A stretch of DNA of 64,000 bases from Akkermansiaceae bacterium (GCA_019634595.1 JAHCBC010000002.1:1070785-1134784); one strand, 5' to 3'; shown: positions 1 to 8,562, counted from the first letter of the stretch. The notes: generated from the letters alone by a model not told the origin. Made by a program: numbers and translations.

Positions 1-93
1 GGCTGTGGTCACCACGAACTCCCTCTTGGAGAAACCGCTGGCGAAGGATTGGGTGTCGTAGATGACTTTGATTTTCCCTGCGGTTTCGTACAT
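1..93 (-). CDS. DUF3127-like protein, N-terminal part only (runs off the left edge)
   Basis: Reading leftwards from an ATG at 93, 31 codons are visible before the window edge. The peptide starts [13 protein letters not shown] and continues with a [12 protein letters not shown] segment. This matches the start of the DUF3127 family, small OB-fold-like proteins common in Bacteroidota and Verrucomicrobiota whose N-terminus typically reads GKIK.I.DTQ.F.SGF.KREFV. GGGGAG lies about 10 nt upstream of the ATG and could serve as a ribosome binding site. The function is not well defined; relatives have been described as single-strand-nucleic-acid-binding-like. The call rests on 31 residues. Confidence 0.7.
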   Translation of the reverse strand, partial: MYETAGKIKVIYDTQSFASGFSKREFVVTTA

Positions 94-222
94 GGCGGCA
101 GTCTCCCCGAAGCGGTCCCGATGTCGAAAGTTTTTTGTGATCCCGCATCCTTATCCCGGTCTTGGTTCCAAATGTCGCCAAGGATTGGGAGCACCTGGCG
201 GCATGGTCCGGCATTTTTTAAG

Positions 223-301
223 CACGGATTGAAGGATCAACGGATTACGCGGATTGGCTTCTTCAAAAGACCCGTGCAATCCGTTGATCCTTCAATCCGT
301 G
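223..301. repeat. 79-bp perfect inverted repeat (24-bp arms) in intergenic DNA
   Basis: Left arm 223-246 and right arm 278-301 are exact reverse complements of 24 bp, separated by 31 bp. Each arm contains the phrase GGATTGAAGGATCAACGGAT or its complement. T-runs and A-runs flank the arms (214-219 and 307-311), so the stem may extend with mismatches, and the RNA could form a terminator-like hairpin in either direction. No target-site duplication is visible. Intergenic elements of this ATCCGTTGATCC style look like dispersed repeats, but that cannot be tested from one window. Confidence 0.75.
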
Positions 302-385
302 TCCAGAAAAAGCTTCGCAACCGATTGATGGCCGGAAATTGGTGTGATTGCTTGATTCAACACCTAACAGGGAAAATGATCCTCC

Positions 386-526
386 ATGGCCGATGCTTCT
401 CCCTGCGACCGCTGCGGCGCTCCATCCGTGGCGGAAGCCGGGGACGAATCGCTCTGCGCCGACTGTTTCCATGAGGCGGGTTCCTGTTGCGGCCGGTTTG
501 GCGGCGACGAACAGGAGGCTCCCTGA
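386..526 (+). CDS. 46-residue Cys-rich (CxxC) microprotein
   Basis: ATG at 386 opens a 46-codon frame ending with TGA at 526. It encodes six cysteines in a regular layout: C7-x2-C10, C24-x2-C27 and C34-C35, followed by the tail GRFGGDEQEAP. Two CxxC knuckles about 14 residues apart are the usual pattern of a small structural zinc ribbon. The C-terminal GSCCGRFGGDE is polar and acidic. There are no membrane segments or signal peptide. It lies 111 bp upstream of the PepSY gene on the same strand. Alternative frames over the same bases are less protein-like. I do not recognise a characterised family; zinc binding is inferred from cysteine spacing. Confidence 0.6.
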   Translation: MADASPCDRCGAPSVAEAGDESLCADCFHEAGSCCGRFGGDEQEAP

Positions 527-599
527 CGGCGTCGCCTTTCCCCGGAGCCAGCGGAAAATCCTTCCGAACGCTGGTTTGGATTTGACCTCGCCCGGTAAT

Positions 600-614
600 T
601 GAGACGCATTCGCA
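600..614 (+). promoter_or_regulatory. Possible Fur-box-like site upstream of the PepSY gene
   Basis: TGAGACGCATTCGCA matches the classical 7-1-7 Fur consensus TGAGAATCATTCTCA at about 12 of 15 positions and lies 24 bp before the ATG at 638. It is less symmetrical than the two sites in front of the siderophore receptors (6087-6101 and 8603-8617). It shares the TGAGAC half-site with them. Regulation by iron is inferred. Confidence 0.35.
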
Positions 615-637
615 TCACTTTCCCCTGCGGCACTCTC

Positions 638-1924
638 ATGCGCTTCTTCAAAAAGTCCGTATTCTGGCTCCACCTGGCCACCGGTCTGGCGGCCGGCCTC
701 ATCATCCTGATCCTCGGCCTCACCGGAGTGATCATGTCGTTCGAGAGGCAGATCCTCGAAGCGAACCACGGGGTGAAAGTCACGAAGGCCACTCCGGAGC
801 AGGTGGTGGCCGGTCCGGAGAAAATCCTCGGCAACCACGCGGGCACCAGCCCCGCGGCAAGTGGAGTCACTTACTACAGAGATCCGGAGATGCCCGCGTC
901 CGTGCAGTTCGGACGGGGAAAGTCCGCCTACGCGGATCCCTACACGGGCGAGTCACTGGGCGAGGGGAACGCGAACCTGAAAGGCTTCTTCGCATGGGTC
1001 CTGCGGCTGCACCGTTGGCTCACCCTGCAGGGGGACTCCCGTGAGATCGGAGGAAACATCACCAAGGCGGCGAACCTGGTGTTCCTGTTCCTCGTCATTT
1101 CCGGCCTCTACCTGTGGTTCCCGAAGCGTCTGAGCCGCACCGCTTTCCGCGCCGTCGCAACCCTCCAGTTTCGCCTCAAGGGCCGTGCCCGGGACTGGAA
1201 CTGGCACAACACGTTCGGCTTCTGGGCCTGCGTGCCTCTCTTCTTCATCGTGATCACCGGTCTGGTGATGTCCTATTCGTGGGCGAACAATCTCATCTAC
1301 ACGGCGGTGGGCGAAACCCCGCCACCTCCGCGCGGTGCCGGTGGCCCGCCGGCTGCCGGTGGTGCCCCCCGGGAAGGCGGCGAGCGCCGTGGCCCCCGTG
1401 GTGGCGATGGCGGCATGGCACGCGAAGGCCGGGCCGAAGGTGGTATGGCGGGGCGTGGAGGTGGCCGCGGTGGTGATGGGCCAGGCCATAGCCACGACCA
1501 TGGCGGCGCTCCGGTCAGCCTCGCGGGGCTGGATGCGGGCTTTGAAAAGGTAAAGGCGGCCAGCCCCGGCTGGAGGACGATCATCGTGACCCTGCCCAAA
1601 GGCACCACCGCCGACTACTCGGTTTCCTACTCCCACCGCGGGCGTCCGGATCTGCGCCGCACCCTCACCGTGGACCTCACCTCCGGTGAGATCGTCAAAA
1701 ATGAAGGCTTCGGCGCACAGACCACGGGGCGGAAGATCCGCACCTTCGCCCGCTGGGTGCATACCGGCGAGGCGCTGGGCTGGTTCGGCCAGTTGCTGAT
1801 GGGCGTTGCATCCCTGGCGGCGGTGATTCTTGTCTGGACCGGATTCGCGTTGAGCTGGCGGCGCTTCTTCAAGAAGCGCAGGATCTCCGTGATGAAACAG
1901 GCCGAACTCAGGAAAGCGGCGTGA
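638..1924 (+). CDS. PepSY-associated transmembrane protein (ferric-reductase-like)
   Basis: This 428-residue protein has the four-helix PepSY_TM layout: TM1 near residues 8-32, a PepSY-like periplasmic region, TM2 near 150, TM3 near 200-220 and TM4 near 390-410. Histidines typical of the family appear in TM1 (FWLHL), in the HRW motif and in WNWHN; relatives such as FpvG-type proteins use these in periplasmic reduction of ferric siderophores. An unusual Gly/Arg/Pro-rich segment of about 65 residues follows TM3 and ends in GHSHDHGG, a possible metal-binding loop. The ATG at 638 is preferred over an upstream TTG at 599 because it gives the usual MRFFKKSVFWLHLATG start. The neighbouring TonB receptors support a role in iron uptake. 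The stop overlaps the next start by 4 bp (GTGA). Confidence 0.8.
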   Translation: MRFFKKSVFWLHLATGLAAGLIILILGLTGVIMSFERQILEANHGVKVTKATPEQVVAGPEKILGNHAGTSPAASGVTYYRDPEMPASVQFGRGKSAYADPYTGESLGEGNANLKGFFAWVLRLHRWLTLQGDSREIGGNITKAANLVFLFLVISGLYLWFPKRLSRTAFRAVATLQFRLKGRARDWNWHNTFGFWACVPLFFIVITGLVMSYSWANNLIYTAVGETPPPPRGAGGPPAAGGAPREGGERRGPRGGDGGMAREGRAEGGMAGRGGGRGGDGPGHSHDHGGAPVSLAGLDAGFEKVKAASPGWRTIIVTLPKGTTADYSVSYSHRGRPDLRRTLTVDLTSGEIVKNEGFGAQTTGRKIRTFARWVHTGEALGWFGQLLMGVASLAAVILVWTGFALSWRRFFKKRRISVMKQAELRKAA

Positions 1925-2928
1925 ATCCGGAAGAACGCGCAACTTTGGTGGAGGAAACCACGCGCTGGATGGGCGCGGGGTTCGGTGCCATGGCAAACGG
2001 CGACTGGAACGGTGCGGCTGGTATTTTCCGCATGGCTGCGGAAAGCCGTGAACGGCTCCCCTGGCGGACGGATGAGGAGGCGGCCTGGTTGCTCTCAGCC
2101 ACATGGCTGAACCTGGGGGACGTGCTGCTCCGCATGGAGGATCCGGCGGTGCTGGATGAGGCGATGCGGGCTTTCGACCGGACCATCGAAGTGATGGCGT
2201 GCATCGACCCATCAGGGAATCCGGCCTTTGTGGACCGGATCATCCTGACCTGGCTGAACCGTGCGGCGGCCTTTTATGGGATGGGGGACGCGGAGTCATC
2301 CCTGCGGGACTTTGCCACGGGGGAGGCCTTGCTGGCCGGGTGGGGTGAAGACTCCACGGCAACGAGGGCTTTCCTGGCGGCGATGTTGCGGGTGAACCGT
2401 GCCAGAACGCTGGTTCTGGCAGCGCGGGCGCTGGAGGCTTGGCAGGAAGCCGGGGCGGGCATCTCCCGCTTGCGTTCCATCCCGGCTGATCGGGAAACTT
2501 CAGTCGCCGGTATTCTCGCGCGGAGCGTCCGGTGCCGGGCGCTGGCAATGCTGCTGGATGAACCCGATGGAGCGGGAAAGGTCGGAGACTGGATCGCGGA
2601 GGCGACGGATTCCGCGGAGGAAGCCTTGGCCATGGTCCGGGCGACGGGATTCCGGGGGGGCTGGCTGGCCGATCTGGTGCGGTACGGGGCGATCATCTAC
2701 CGCGTCTGCCAGCCTCATTTCCTCGGAGAGTTTCTGGCGGAATGGTTGGCGGGTGACGGACCGCTGGCCGGGGATCAGGAGTTGAGGGAAGAAATGCGCG
2801 GACAACTCTGGCTCACGCTGGCGGACGCCGAAAGGAAAGTCCTGGAGGCACCCCATGATACGGACTTCGTTGAGAAGCAGACCCGGGTGGTTCTGGCGGT
2901 GAAGGAAGGTCTGCGCCTCCTGGGGTGA
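1921..2928 (+). CDS. Helical, TPR-like cytoplasmic protein of unknown function
   Basis: The GTG start at 1921 overlaps the PepSY stop codon by 4 bp, which points to translational coupling. The 335-residue product has no signal peptide or membrane segment. It is rich in Ala, Trp, Leu and Glu in paired-helix spacing, for example AAGIFRMAAESRERLPWRTD and LLSATWLNLGDVLLRMEDP. This resembles degenerate tetratricopeptide repeats over most of its length. No catalytic motif is visible. Coupling to a PepSY protein suggests an accessory role, but I do not recognise the family. It ends 3 bp before the convergent piuC-like stop codon. Confidence 0.6.
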   Translation: MNPEERATLVEETTRWMGAGFGAMANGDWNGAAGIFRMAAESRERLPWRTDEEAAWLLSATWLNLGDVLLRMEDPAVLDEAMRAFDRTIEVMACIDPSGNPAFVDRIILTWLNRAAAFYGMGDAESSLRDFATGEALLAGWGEDSTATRAFLAAMLRVNRARTLVLAARALEAWQEAGAGISRLRSIPADRETSVAGILARSVRCRALAMLLDEPDGAGKVGDWIAEATDSAEEALAMVRATGFRGGWLADLVRYGAIIYRVCQPHFLGEFLAEWLAGDGPLAGDQELREEMRGQLWLTLADAERKVLEAPHDTDFVEKQTRVVLAVKEGLRLLG

Positions 2929-2931
2929 ACG

Positions 2932-3621
2932 TCACATCTCCGCCCACTGGCGGAGCAGGTTGTGATACACGCCGGTGAGCTGGGTGGTCGCCTCATGGAC
3001 CAGAGGCTGGTCCGGCAGGCCGCCGTTCAGCCGCTGGATGGCGATGTCCATGTCGAACAACAGGGAGCGCCGTTCGTCCGAGCGGATCATGCTCTGCAGC
3101 CAGAAGAAGGAGCACAGGCGGGTACCGCTGGTCACCGGTTCCACACGGTGGAGGCTGGTGGAGGGGTAGAGCACCATTTCACCGGCGTTGAGCTTCACGC
3201 TCTTTGCTCCATAGGTGTCCTCGATGATGAGTTCCCCGCCTTCATACTCCTCCGGCTCGGCGAAGAAGAGGGTGCAGGAAAGATCGGTGCGGATGCGCCG
3301 TCCGTCCGGCATGGTGCGGACGGAAGCATCCACGTGGGTGCCGTAGGTCTGGCCGCCGGAGTAGCGGTTGAACATCGGCGGGAGGATGTGCAGCGGCAGT
3401 GCCGCGGACATGAAAAGGGGGTTGGATGCCAGTGCCTTGAGGATCGCCGCGCCCACTTGGCGGGCGGCCGGATGGTCGCCCGGGACCTGCATGTTGTCCT
3501 TCACCTTCATCGCCTGGTGGCCGGCCGTGGCGCGTCCGTCTTCCCAGAGGGCTTCTTCGAGGAGCTTGCGGCATTCCGCCACTTCAAGCGGGGCGAGCAC
3601 GGACGGGATGGAAAGGATCAT
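2932..3621 (-). CDS. PiuC/YbiX-type PKHD hydroxylase (Fe(II)/2-oxoglutarate dioxygenase)
   Basis: This 229-residue protein has the YbiX/PiuC length and motifs. They are MILSIPSVLAPLE at the N-terminus, the iron-binding HxD in GTHVDASVR, the distal His in TSLHRVEPV and the 2-oxoglutarate-binding Arg in SGTRLCSFFWLQS. The family hydroxylates unknown substrates and is regularly encoded next to Fiu/PiuA-type catecholate siderophore receptors under Fur control. The same arrangement is seen here: the receptor gene lies immediately upstream on the same strand, 102 bp away with a terminator between. The start at 3621 matches the family N-terminus; a longer frame to 3702 would add non-conserved sequence. 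No clear Shine-Dalgarno sequence is present. Confidence 0.88.
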   Translation of the reverse strand: MILSIPSVLAPLEVAECRKLLEEALWEDGRATAGHQAMKVKDNMQVPGDHPAARQVGAAILKALASNPLFMSAALPLHILPPMFNRYSGGQTYGTHVDASVRTMPDGRRIRTDLSCTLFFAEPEEYEGGELIIEDTYGAKSVKLNAGEMVLYPSTSLHRVEPVTSGTRLCSFFWLQSMIRSDERRSLLFDMDIAIQRLNGGLPDQPLVHEATTQLTGVYHNLLRQWAEM

Positions 3622-3658
3622 GGCGGAAGGATGAGAGGATCTGGAATGGAGTGAGAGG

Positions 3659-3696
3659 AAAAAATTCCGCCGCCCGGCGCAACCCGGACGGCGGAA
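3659..3696 (-). terminator. Rho-independent terminator of the first siderophore receptor
   Basis: On the minus strand a 13-bp GC-rich stem (3696-3684 with 3677-3665, one mismatch) is followed directly by TTTTTT (3664-3659). It sits 28 bp past the receptor stop and 38 bp before the piuC-like start. Expression of the latter therefore depends on read-through or on its own promoter. Confidence 0.85.
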
Positions 3697-3723
3697 CAGC
3701 AACCAATTAACAAGAAGAGCGGA

Positions 3724-6021
3724 TCAGAATTTCCAGTCGGCGCTGATGGTGTAGGCGCGTGGCGTGCCAAGGTAGGCGCGCGTGCCCGGATAGTTGGTGG
3801 TGGTGGTGTAGTGCTCGTCGAAGATGTTATCGACGTTCAGGCGGACCGTGACGTTCTCGGTGACTTCGTAGGCGACGAGCGCGTTGAAGACGATGTAGTC
3901 CGGCAGGTTGCCCGCGTTCACGTTGGCACCCGGGCTGCCGTTCGGAGTATTGGAAGGACGGCCGATGCTGGATTCCCCCATGTACTGGAGTCCGCCACCG
4001 ATGGTGAGACCGATGGAGGGGAAGCGATAGGTGGTGAAGAGGTTGCCGCTCCAGCGGGGTGCGAACGCCATGGCTGCGTCCACTCCTGCTCCGACCTGGG
4101 TATTGCTCTCCATATAGGCGAGACCACCGAAGACCGCCCAGTTGTCGGTGATGGAACCGGCGACGCCGAGTTCCAGACCATAGACCGTCTGGTCACCGTA
4201 GCTCAGGTCCGGCTGGGTGCCGAAGGCGATGTTGGTGCGTTCCGAGTGGAAGGCCGCGGCGGTGGCGGTGAGCTTCTTGTTGAAGAACTCCCATTTGGTG
4301 CCCACCTCGTAGTTGATGGACTCCTGGGTCTTGGACTTCGCGGCGTTCTGACCTGCGACTCCGGGAACGGAGCCGCCGCCCCGGGACGCATCCGGGTTGG
4401 AGAGGAACTCGCCGCCCGGCGCCTGCTGGGTCAGACCGGCGGAGGCGTAGATGGAGCCGTTGTCCGTGGGTTTGAAGACGAGGCCGAGTTTTCCACCGAG
4501 GGTGAAATCATCGACGTCGTAGTCAGCCGCGGTGGTGGACCGGATTTCCGCGTCATAGTATTCAGCGCGGAGGCCGCCGGTGAGCTGCCATTGGGGGCTG
4601 AACTCGATGGTGTCATAGGCGTAGATGGCGACGGTATCCACGCGCACGTCGTCAAAGTTGACGGAATGCGGGTCGCCTGCCACGGGGCGTGGGCGGGACG
4701 GATCCGGATTGTAGATATCGACCAGCGAGGCGCCGCCGAGGTTGGCGATGTCACGACCGGCCCGTGATTCCTCACGGGCGATGTCAAGACCGGTGGCGAT
4801 GGTGTGTTTCAACGCTCCGGTTTCGATCTGGTGGGTGAAGGTGGTGCTGTTCGAGATGACCTTGGTCTGGCGGTCGAATCCTTGCAGACGCGCGTCCACC
4901 GCGGTGGGGACCGCCGGTTGGGCGGGAGAGGTTCCGAAGGGAATGGTGTAGATCGCGAAACGGTCCGCATGGGAGAAGCGGGTTTGGTTCGAGAGGGTGC
5001 CTCCCCAGGAGAAATCATGGTCGATCCGGGCGAGGAGCGTGTGGGTGCTGACGTCGTCGAAGTCGGAGGTCCGGCCGTAGAAGGTGTCGCGCCTCACGTT
5101 TCCGGCGGGATCGAGGTGGGGCACGCCGGCTGCCGTGGGATGTACCCCCGGGGCGATGACGCCGGGAACGCCGTAGTCCGGGATGTTGTTCTGTTGGTAG
5201 TACTGGTAAGCGACCGTGAAACGGGTGTCCGTGCCGAGGCCGATGGCAACGGAAGGAGCGATGCCCCATGCGTTGTTTTCGGCATAGTTGCGGCCGACGA
5301 CGCCACCTTCCTGGAAGAGGGCGTTGAGGCGGAACGCGGTGCCCTGGAGGGGGCTGTTGGCGACCACCTGGTTGATGTCCAGGGTGGTGCGGAAGCGGGA
5401 GTCGGCTTCGGTTTCGTCAAAACCGTAGCTGGCGGTACCGGCGTAGAAGCTTTCCAGACCGGGAGTCTTGGTCACCAGGTTGACATAACCCCCGGCGGTG
5501 CCGCGGCCGTTGTCGGCGGCGGGACCCTTCGCCACTTCGACGGATTCGACGTTGAAGATGTCCCGGGAGTTGTTGCCGTGATCGCGGCTGCCGTCCACGA
5601 AGACGTTGTTGGAGGACTCGAAGCCCCGCATGTTGAAGTTGGAAGCTCCGGCGACGAAGCCGTTTTCACCGGCGTTGTAGGTGATGCCGGGAGTGTTTTT
5701 CAGGACGTCGGCGAGATTGGTGGCAGCCTGCTGCTTGTAGACCGCCTGGGGGATCACCGTCACGGTTTGCGGGGTATTCACCAGAGGGGCGGTGAATTTC
5801 TGCGATTGCACGTTCTGCGGGTTGTATGCGCTGCCGCGCTGGGCCGTGACAGTCACCTCGCTGAGGGTTTCTCCGTCTCCCGAAGGTTTGTTGTCTTTTT
5901 TCTCTTCCTTCTTGGCTGGCTCCGCAGCGACGGATGGGACGACGGTGAGCAAGGTGGCCAGGGCAATCGCTTCGCGGGTCGAAACGATGTCCCTGATCGA
6001 CGGTTTGGATGTTTGTTTCAT
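3724..6021 (-). CDS. TonB-dependent siderophore receptor (Fiu/FhuA-like), copy 1
   Basis: This 765-residue outer-membrane receptor has a signal peptide (MKQTSKPSIRDIVSTREAIA, then a hydrophobic stretch ending VAAEPAKK), a Lys/Asp/Glu linker and a TonB box near LSEVTVTAQ. The plug domain shows VLKNTPGITYNAGENGF, FNMRGFESSNNVFVDG and VEVAKGPAADNGRGTAGGYVN. A 22-strand barrel follows and ends in the aromatic signature YTISADWKF. The layout fits the siderophore receptor branch that imports ferric catecholates or hydroxamates. ATG 6021 aligns with the paralogue at 8562. A TGAGACT-palindrome lies 66 bp upstream. It is paired with the PiuC-like hydroxylase downstream. The substrate is unknown. Confidence 0.92.
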   Translation of the reverse strand: MKQTSKPSIRDIVSTREAIALATLLTVVPSVAAEPAKKEEKKDNKPSGDGETLSEVTVTAQRGSAYNPQNVQSQKFTAPLVNTPQTVTVIPQAVYKQQAATNLADVLKNTPGITYNAGENGFVAGASNFNMRGFESSNNVFVDGSRDHGNNSRDIFNVESVEVAKGPAADNGRGTAGGYVNLVTKTPGLESFYAGTASYGFDETEADSRFRTTLDINQVVANSPLQGTAFRLNALFQEGGVVGRNYAENNAWGIAPSVAIGLGTDTRFTVAYQYYQQNNIPDYGVPGVIAPGVHPTAAGVPHLDPAGNVRRDTFYGRTSDFDDVSTHTLLARIDHDFSWGGTLSNQTRFSHADRFAIYTIPFGTSPAQPAVPTAVDARLQGFDRQTKVISNSTTFTHQIETGALKHTIATGLDIAREESRAGRDIANLGGASLVDIYNPDPSRPRPVAGDPHSVNFDDVRVDTVAIYAYDTIEFSPQWQLTGGLRAEYYDAEIRSTTAADYDVDDFTLGGKLGLVFKPTDNGSIYASAGLTQQAPGGEFLSNPDASRGGGSVPGVAGQNAAKSKTQESINYEVGTKWEFFNKKLTATAAAFHSERTNIAFGTQPDLSYGDQTVYGLELGVAGSITDNWAVFGGLAYMESNTQVGAGVDAAMAFAPRWSGNLFTTYRFPSIGLTIGGGLQYMGESSIGRPSNTPNGSPGANVNAGNLPDYIVFNALVAYEVTENVTVRLNVDNIFDEHYTTTTNYPGTRAYLGTPRAYTISADWKF

Positions 6022-6086
6022 GGGAATTGGCAATGGGTGCCCGCCACTTTCCGTCCGATGATCGTGCGGTTTTTGGCGAACAGCCG

Positions 6087-6101
6087 TGAGACTGAGTCTC
6101 A
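6087..6101 (-). promoter_or_regulatory. Fur-box-like palindrome upstream of receptor 1
   Basis: TGAGACTGAGTCTCA is a perfect 7-1-7 palindrome with the spacing of classical Fur boxes (TGAGAATNATTCTCA). It lies between the receptor 2 terminator and the receptor 1 start, where an iron-responsive operator would be expected. A near-identical site precedes receptor 2. Confidence 0.7.
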
Positions 6102-6149
6102 ATAGCAAATTCCGTCAACCCCGGATTATTCCATTTTTTCCCGAAAAAG

Positions 6150-6183
6150 AAAAAACCGCCACCCGGCCGGAGCCGGATGACGG
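6150..6183 (-). terminator. Rho-independent terminator of the second siderophore receptor
   Basis: On the minus strand a 12-bp stem (6183-6172 with 6167-6156, including two G-U pairs) has a 4-nt loop and is followed by TTTTTTCTTTTT. It lies 28 bp past the stop of receptor 2, the same spacing as at the end of receptor 1, consistent with a tandem duplication of receptor gene plus terminator. Confidence 0.85.
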
Positions 6184-6210
6184 TCGATTTGCAACACAAC
6201 CCGTTAAAGA

Positions 6211-8562
6211 TCAGAACTTCCAGTCCGCGCTGATGGTGTAGGTGCGGGGTGGTCCTACGTTGGAACGCACGCCGCTCCAGTTGGAGGAAACCGCATAGAC
6301 CTCGTCGAAGATGTTATCGACGTTCAGCCGGACGGTCACGTTCTGGGTCACCTCGTAAGCGAGCATGGTATTGAATACCAAGTAGTCATCCATCTTTCCG
6401 TAACGACCGTTGGGGACGATGCGCTCGGCATCGTCAGGACGTCCGATGTAGGATCCACTGACGTACTGCATTCCGCCGCCCACGGTGAGGCCGATCGGGA
6501 AACGGTAGGTCGTCCACAGGTTGCCGGTGTAGTTCGGGGTGAAAGCAAGCTCATCACCGTCGAAGGAGTTGTAGGCGGCGTTGTATTCCGGCTCTCCAGC
6601 TCCAGTGGAAGCATTGATTCTCTGTTGTTCCCATTTCGAGCTGACCTTCCGTTCACTGTCCATGATGAGGAGGCCACCGAAGACGGACCACTCGTCGGTG
6701 ATCTGCCCGGCAACACCGAGTTCGATACCTTGGATGATCTGTTCGTGATAGCCCGTGTCCGTAGCTCCCCCTGCTGCAACCGTGGGTCGTCCGGAGATCG
6801 CCACATCGTGGCGTTCCGTGCGGAACAGGGCTGCGGTGGTGGAGAGGCGTCCGCCGAGGAAATCCCACTTGGTGCCGATCTCGTAGTTCAGGTTATACTG
6901 GGTCTTGGCATCCTTGTTGTTGATGCCAAGGCCGGCTCCTGGAAACCCGTTGCCACCTCCGCGGGATGCGTCTGAGTTGGAGAGGAATGACGCGGGTGGC
7001 TGGGATGAAAGGCCGGCGGAAGCATAGATGCTGCCATTCGATGCGGGCTTGTGCACGACCCCCAGCTTTCCTCCGAGGAATGTGTCGGATTTGCTGAAGT
7101 TCGCTCCACCGGGCACGCCCAGTTGGTTGCGGTCCACGAGATCGACCTTGTAATGGTCGGCGCGGATCCCGCCGGTGACCTGCCAGCGCTCGTTGATCTT
7201 GACCGTGTCATAGACGTAGAGGCCGTAGGTTTCCACATCCACCTGGCCGATTCCTTGGAACGCCGGGTTACCGATTCCCGGGTTATTATTGGGATCATGG
7301 GCATCCACACCCGCGCGGTTGGTTGAGCCGTAGCGCTGCGCGTCGGCATCTTCCCGGATGAATTCGAAGCCTGCGGATAGGGTGTGCTCGAGACTGCCTG
7401 TGGCGAATTCGTAGGAAAGGTTGGTGATGTTGGAGAAGCTGAAGTTCTCACGGTCATAGATGGTCCGCTCCTGCCGCACGGTGGTTCCTGCGGCGTTGTC
7501 AAAGCTATGCGGCATTGTGAAGTCCGTGCGCCGGTTCGTTTTCGCGATCCGGGTTTGGTTCGAAAGCGTCAGGTCCTCGTTGAAATCATGCTCGATCCGG
7601 GCGACGAACGCGTCCGTGATGGTGTCGTCATAGTCCGAGGTCAGGCCGTAGAAGGTGTCGCGGTGGGAGCGGTCCACACCTTCGAAGTTGTTTGCTCCAC
7701 CTGCGGATATTCCGGTGGGAACTCCCCAATCCGGAATGTCGTTCTGTTCGACGTGCTGGTAGGAAAGGGTGTACCGCGTGTCGGTGCCGAGGCCAAAGGT
7801 GATGGTGGGGGCCAGACCCCAGCCGTTGGCTTCCGCGTAGTCGCGGCCAGCCACTCCACCCTCCTGGAGGAAGGCGTTCAACCGGAACGCCACGTTTCCG
7901 GAGAATGCTTGGTTCACATCGAACGCCGTGCGGAAGCGGGGGCTGGAGTCGGTTTCGTCGAAGGAATAGGAGGTGGTTCCTGAGTAGAAGTTTTCGGCCC
8001 GGGCAGTCTTGCTCACGAGGTTCACGTAACCTCCGGCGGTTCCATAGCCGTTGTCGGCCGCAGCGCCTTTGCCGATCTCGACACTCTCGAGGTTGAAAAC
8101 ATCCCGCGAGTAGCTGCCGCTGTCACGGACGCCATCCTGGAAGATGCTGCCCGAGGTATCGACTCCGCGCAGGCTGAAGTTGTTGGCGTTGGTGCCGAAG
8201 CCGTTCTCCCCTGCATTGTATGAGATGCCGGGGGTGTTCTTGAGGACGTCGGTGAGATTGCGGGCACCCTGCTGCTGGAAGACTTCCTTGGGGATCACCG
8301 AAAAGGTTTGCGGAGTGTCCACCAGAGGGGCGGTGAACTTCTGCGAATCGAGCTTTTCCACCTTGTAGGAGCCGCCGGGCTGGTTCTGCCGGTTGGCGGT
8401 CACCTGGACCTCGGGAAGGGTCTCGCCGGAAGGACCTTGTGTTTTCTTGTCCGGAGCGGCGGGGGCTTGGGCGGCGGCGTGCCCTGCGGTGAGGAAAGTC
8501 GCGAGGGCGAGGGCTTCCCTCGAACTCAGGACGGTTGGCAATGTGGAGGATTTGTCTTTCAT
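6211..8562 (-). CDS. TonB-dependent siderophore receptor (Fiu/FhuA-like), copy 2
   Basis: This 783-residue paralogue of the neighbouring receptor has the same signal-peptide style (MKDKSSTLPTVLSSREALAL, then TFLTAGHAAAQ), a TonB box at LPEVQVTAN, and a plug with VLKNTPGISYNAGENGFG and VEIGKGAAADNGYGTAGGYVN. The barrel also ends in YTISADWKF. The two proteins differ most in the extracellular loops, which suggests duplication and divergence for different ferric siderophores. ATG 8562 aligns with the start of copy 1; an ATG two codons earlier (8568) is also possible. A TGAGAC palindrome lies 41 bp upstream. Confidence 0.92.
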   Translation of the reverse strand: MKDKSSTLPTVLSSREALALATFLTAGHAAAQAPAAPDKKTQGPSGETLPEVQVTANRQNQPGGSYKVEKLDSQKFTAPLVDTPQTFSVIPKEVFQQQGARNLTDVLKNTPGISYNAGENGFGTNANNFSLRGVDTSGSIFQDGVRDSGSYSRDVFNLESVEIGKGAAADNGYGTAGGYVNLVSKTARAENFYSGTTSYSFDETDSSPRFRTAFDVNQAFSGNVAFRLNAFLQEGGVAGRDYAEANGWGLAPTITFGLGTDTRYTLSYQHVEQNDIPDWGVPTGISAGGANNFEGVDRSHRDTFYGLTSDYDDTITDAFVARIEHDFNEDLTLSNQTRIAKTNRRTDFTMPHSFDNAAGTTVRQERTIYDRENFSFSNITNLSYEFATGSLEHTLSAGFEFIREDADAQRYGSTNRAGVDAHDPNNNPGIGNPAFQGIGQVDVETYGLYVYDTVKINERWQVTGGIRADHYKVDLVDRNQLGVPGGANFSKSDTFLGGKLGVVHKPASNGSIYASAGLSSQPPASFLSNSDASRGGGNGFPGAGLGINNKDAKTQYNLNYEIGTKWDFLGGRLSTTAALFRTERHDVAISGRPTVAAGGATDTGYHEQIIQGIELGVAGQITDEWSVFGGLLIMDSERKVSSKWEQQRINASTGAGEPEYNAAYNSFDGDELAFTPNYTGNLWTTYRFPIGLTVGGGMQYVSGSYIGRPDDAERIVPNGRYGKMDDYLVFNTMLAYEVTQNVTVRLNVDNIFDEVYAVSSNWSGVRSNVGPPRTYTISADWKF

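Noticed and set aside
4804..6105. 433-codon plus-strand frame opposite receptor 1
   Set aside because: The high-GC genome gives long antisense frames. The minus-strand receptor has full family motifs, while this frame is Val/Gly/Asp/Glu-rich without structure. The same applies to 36146-37510 (opposite dnaN), 40427-42514 (opposite DUF1592) and 56898-58208.
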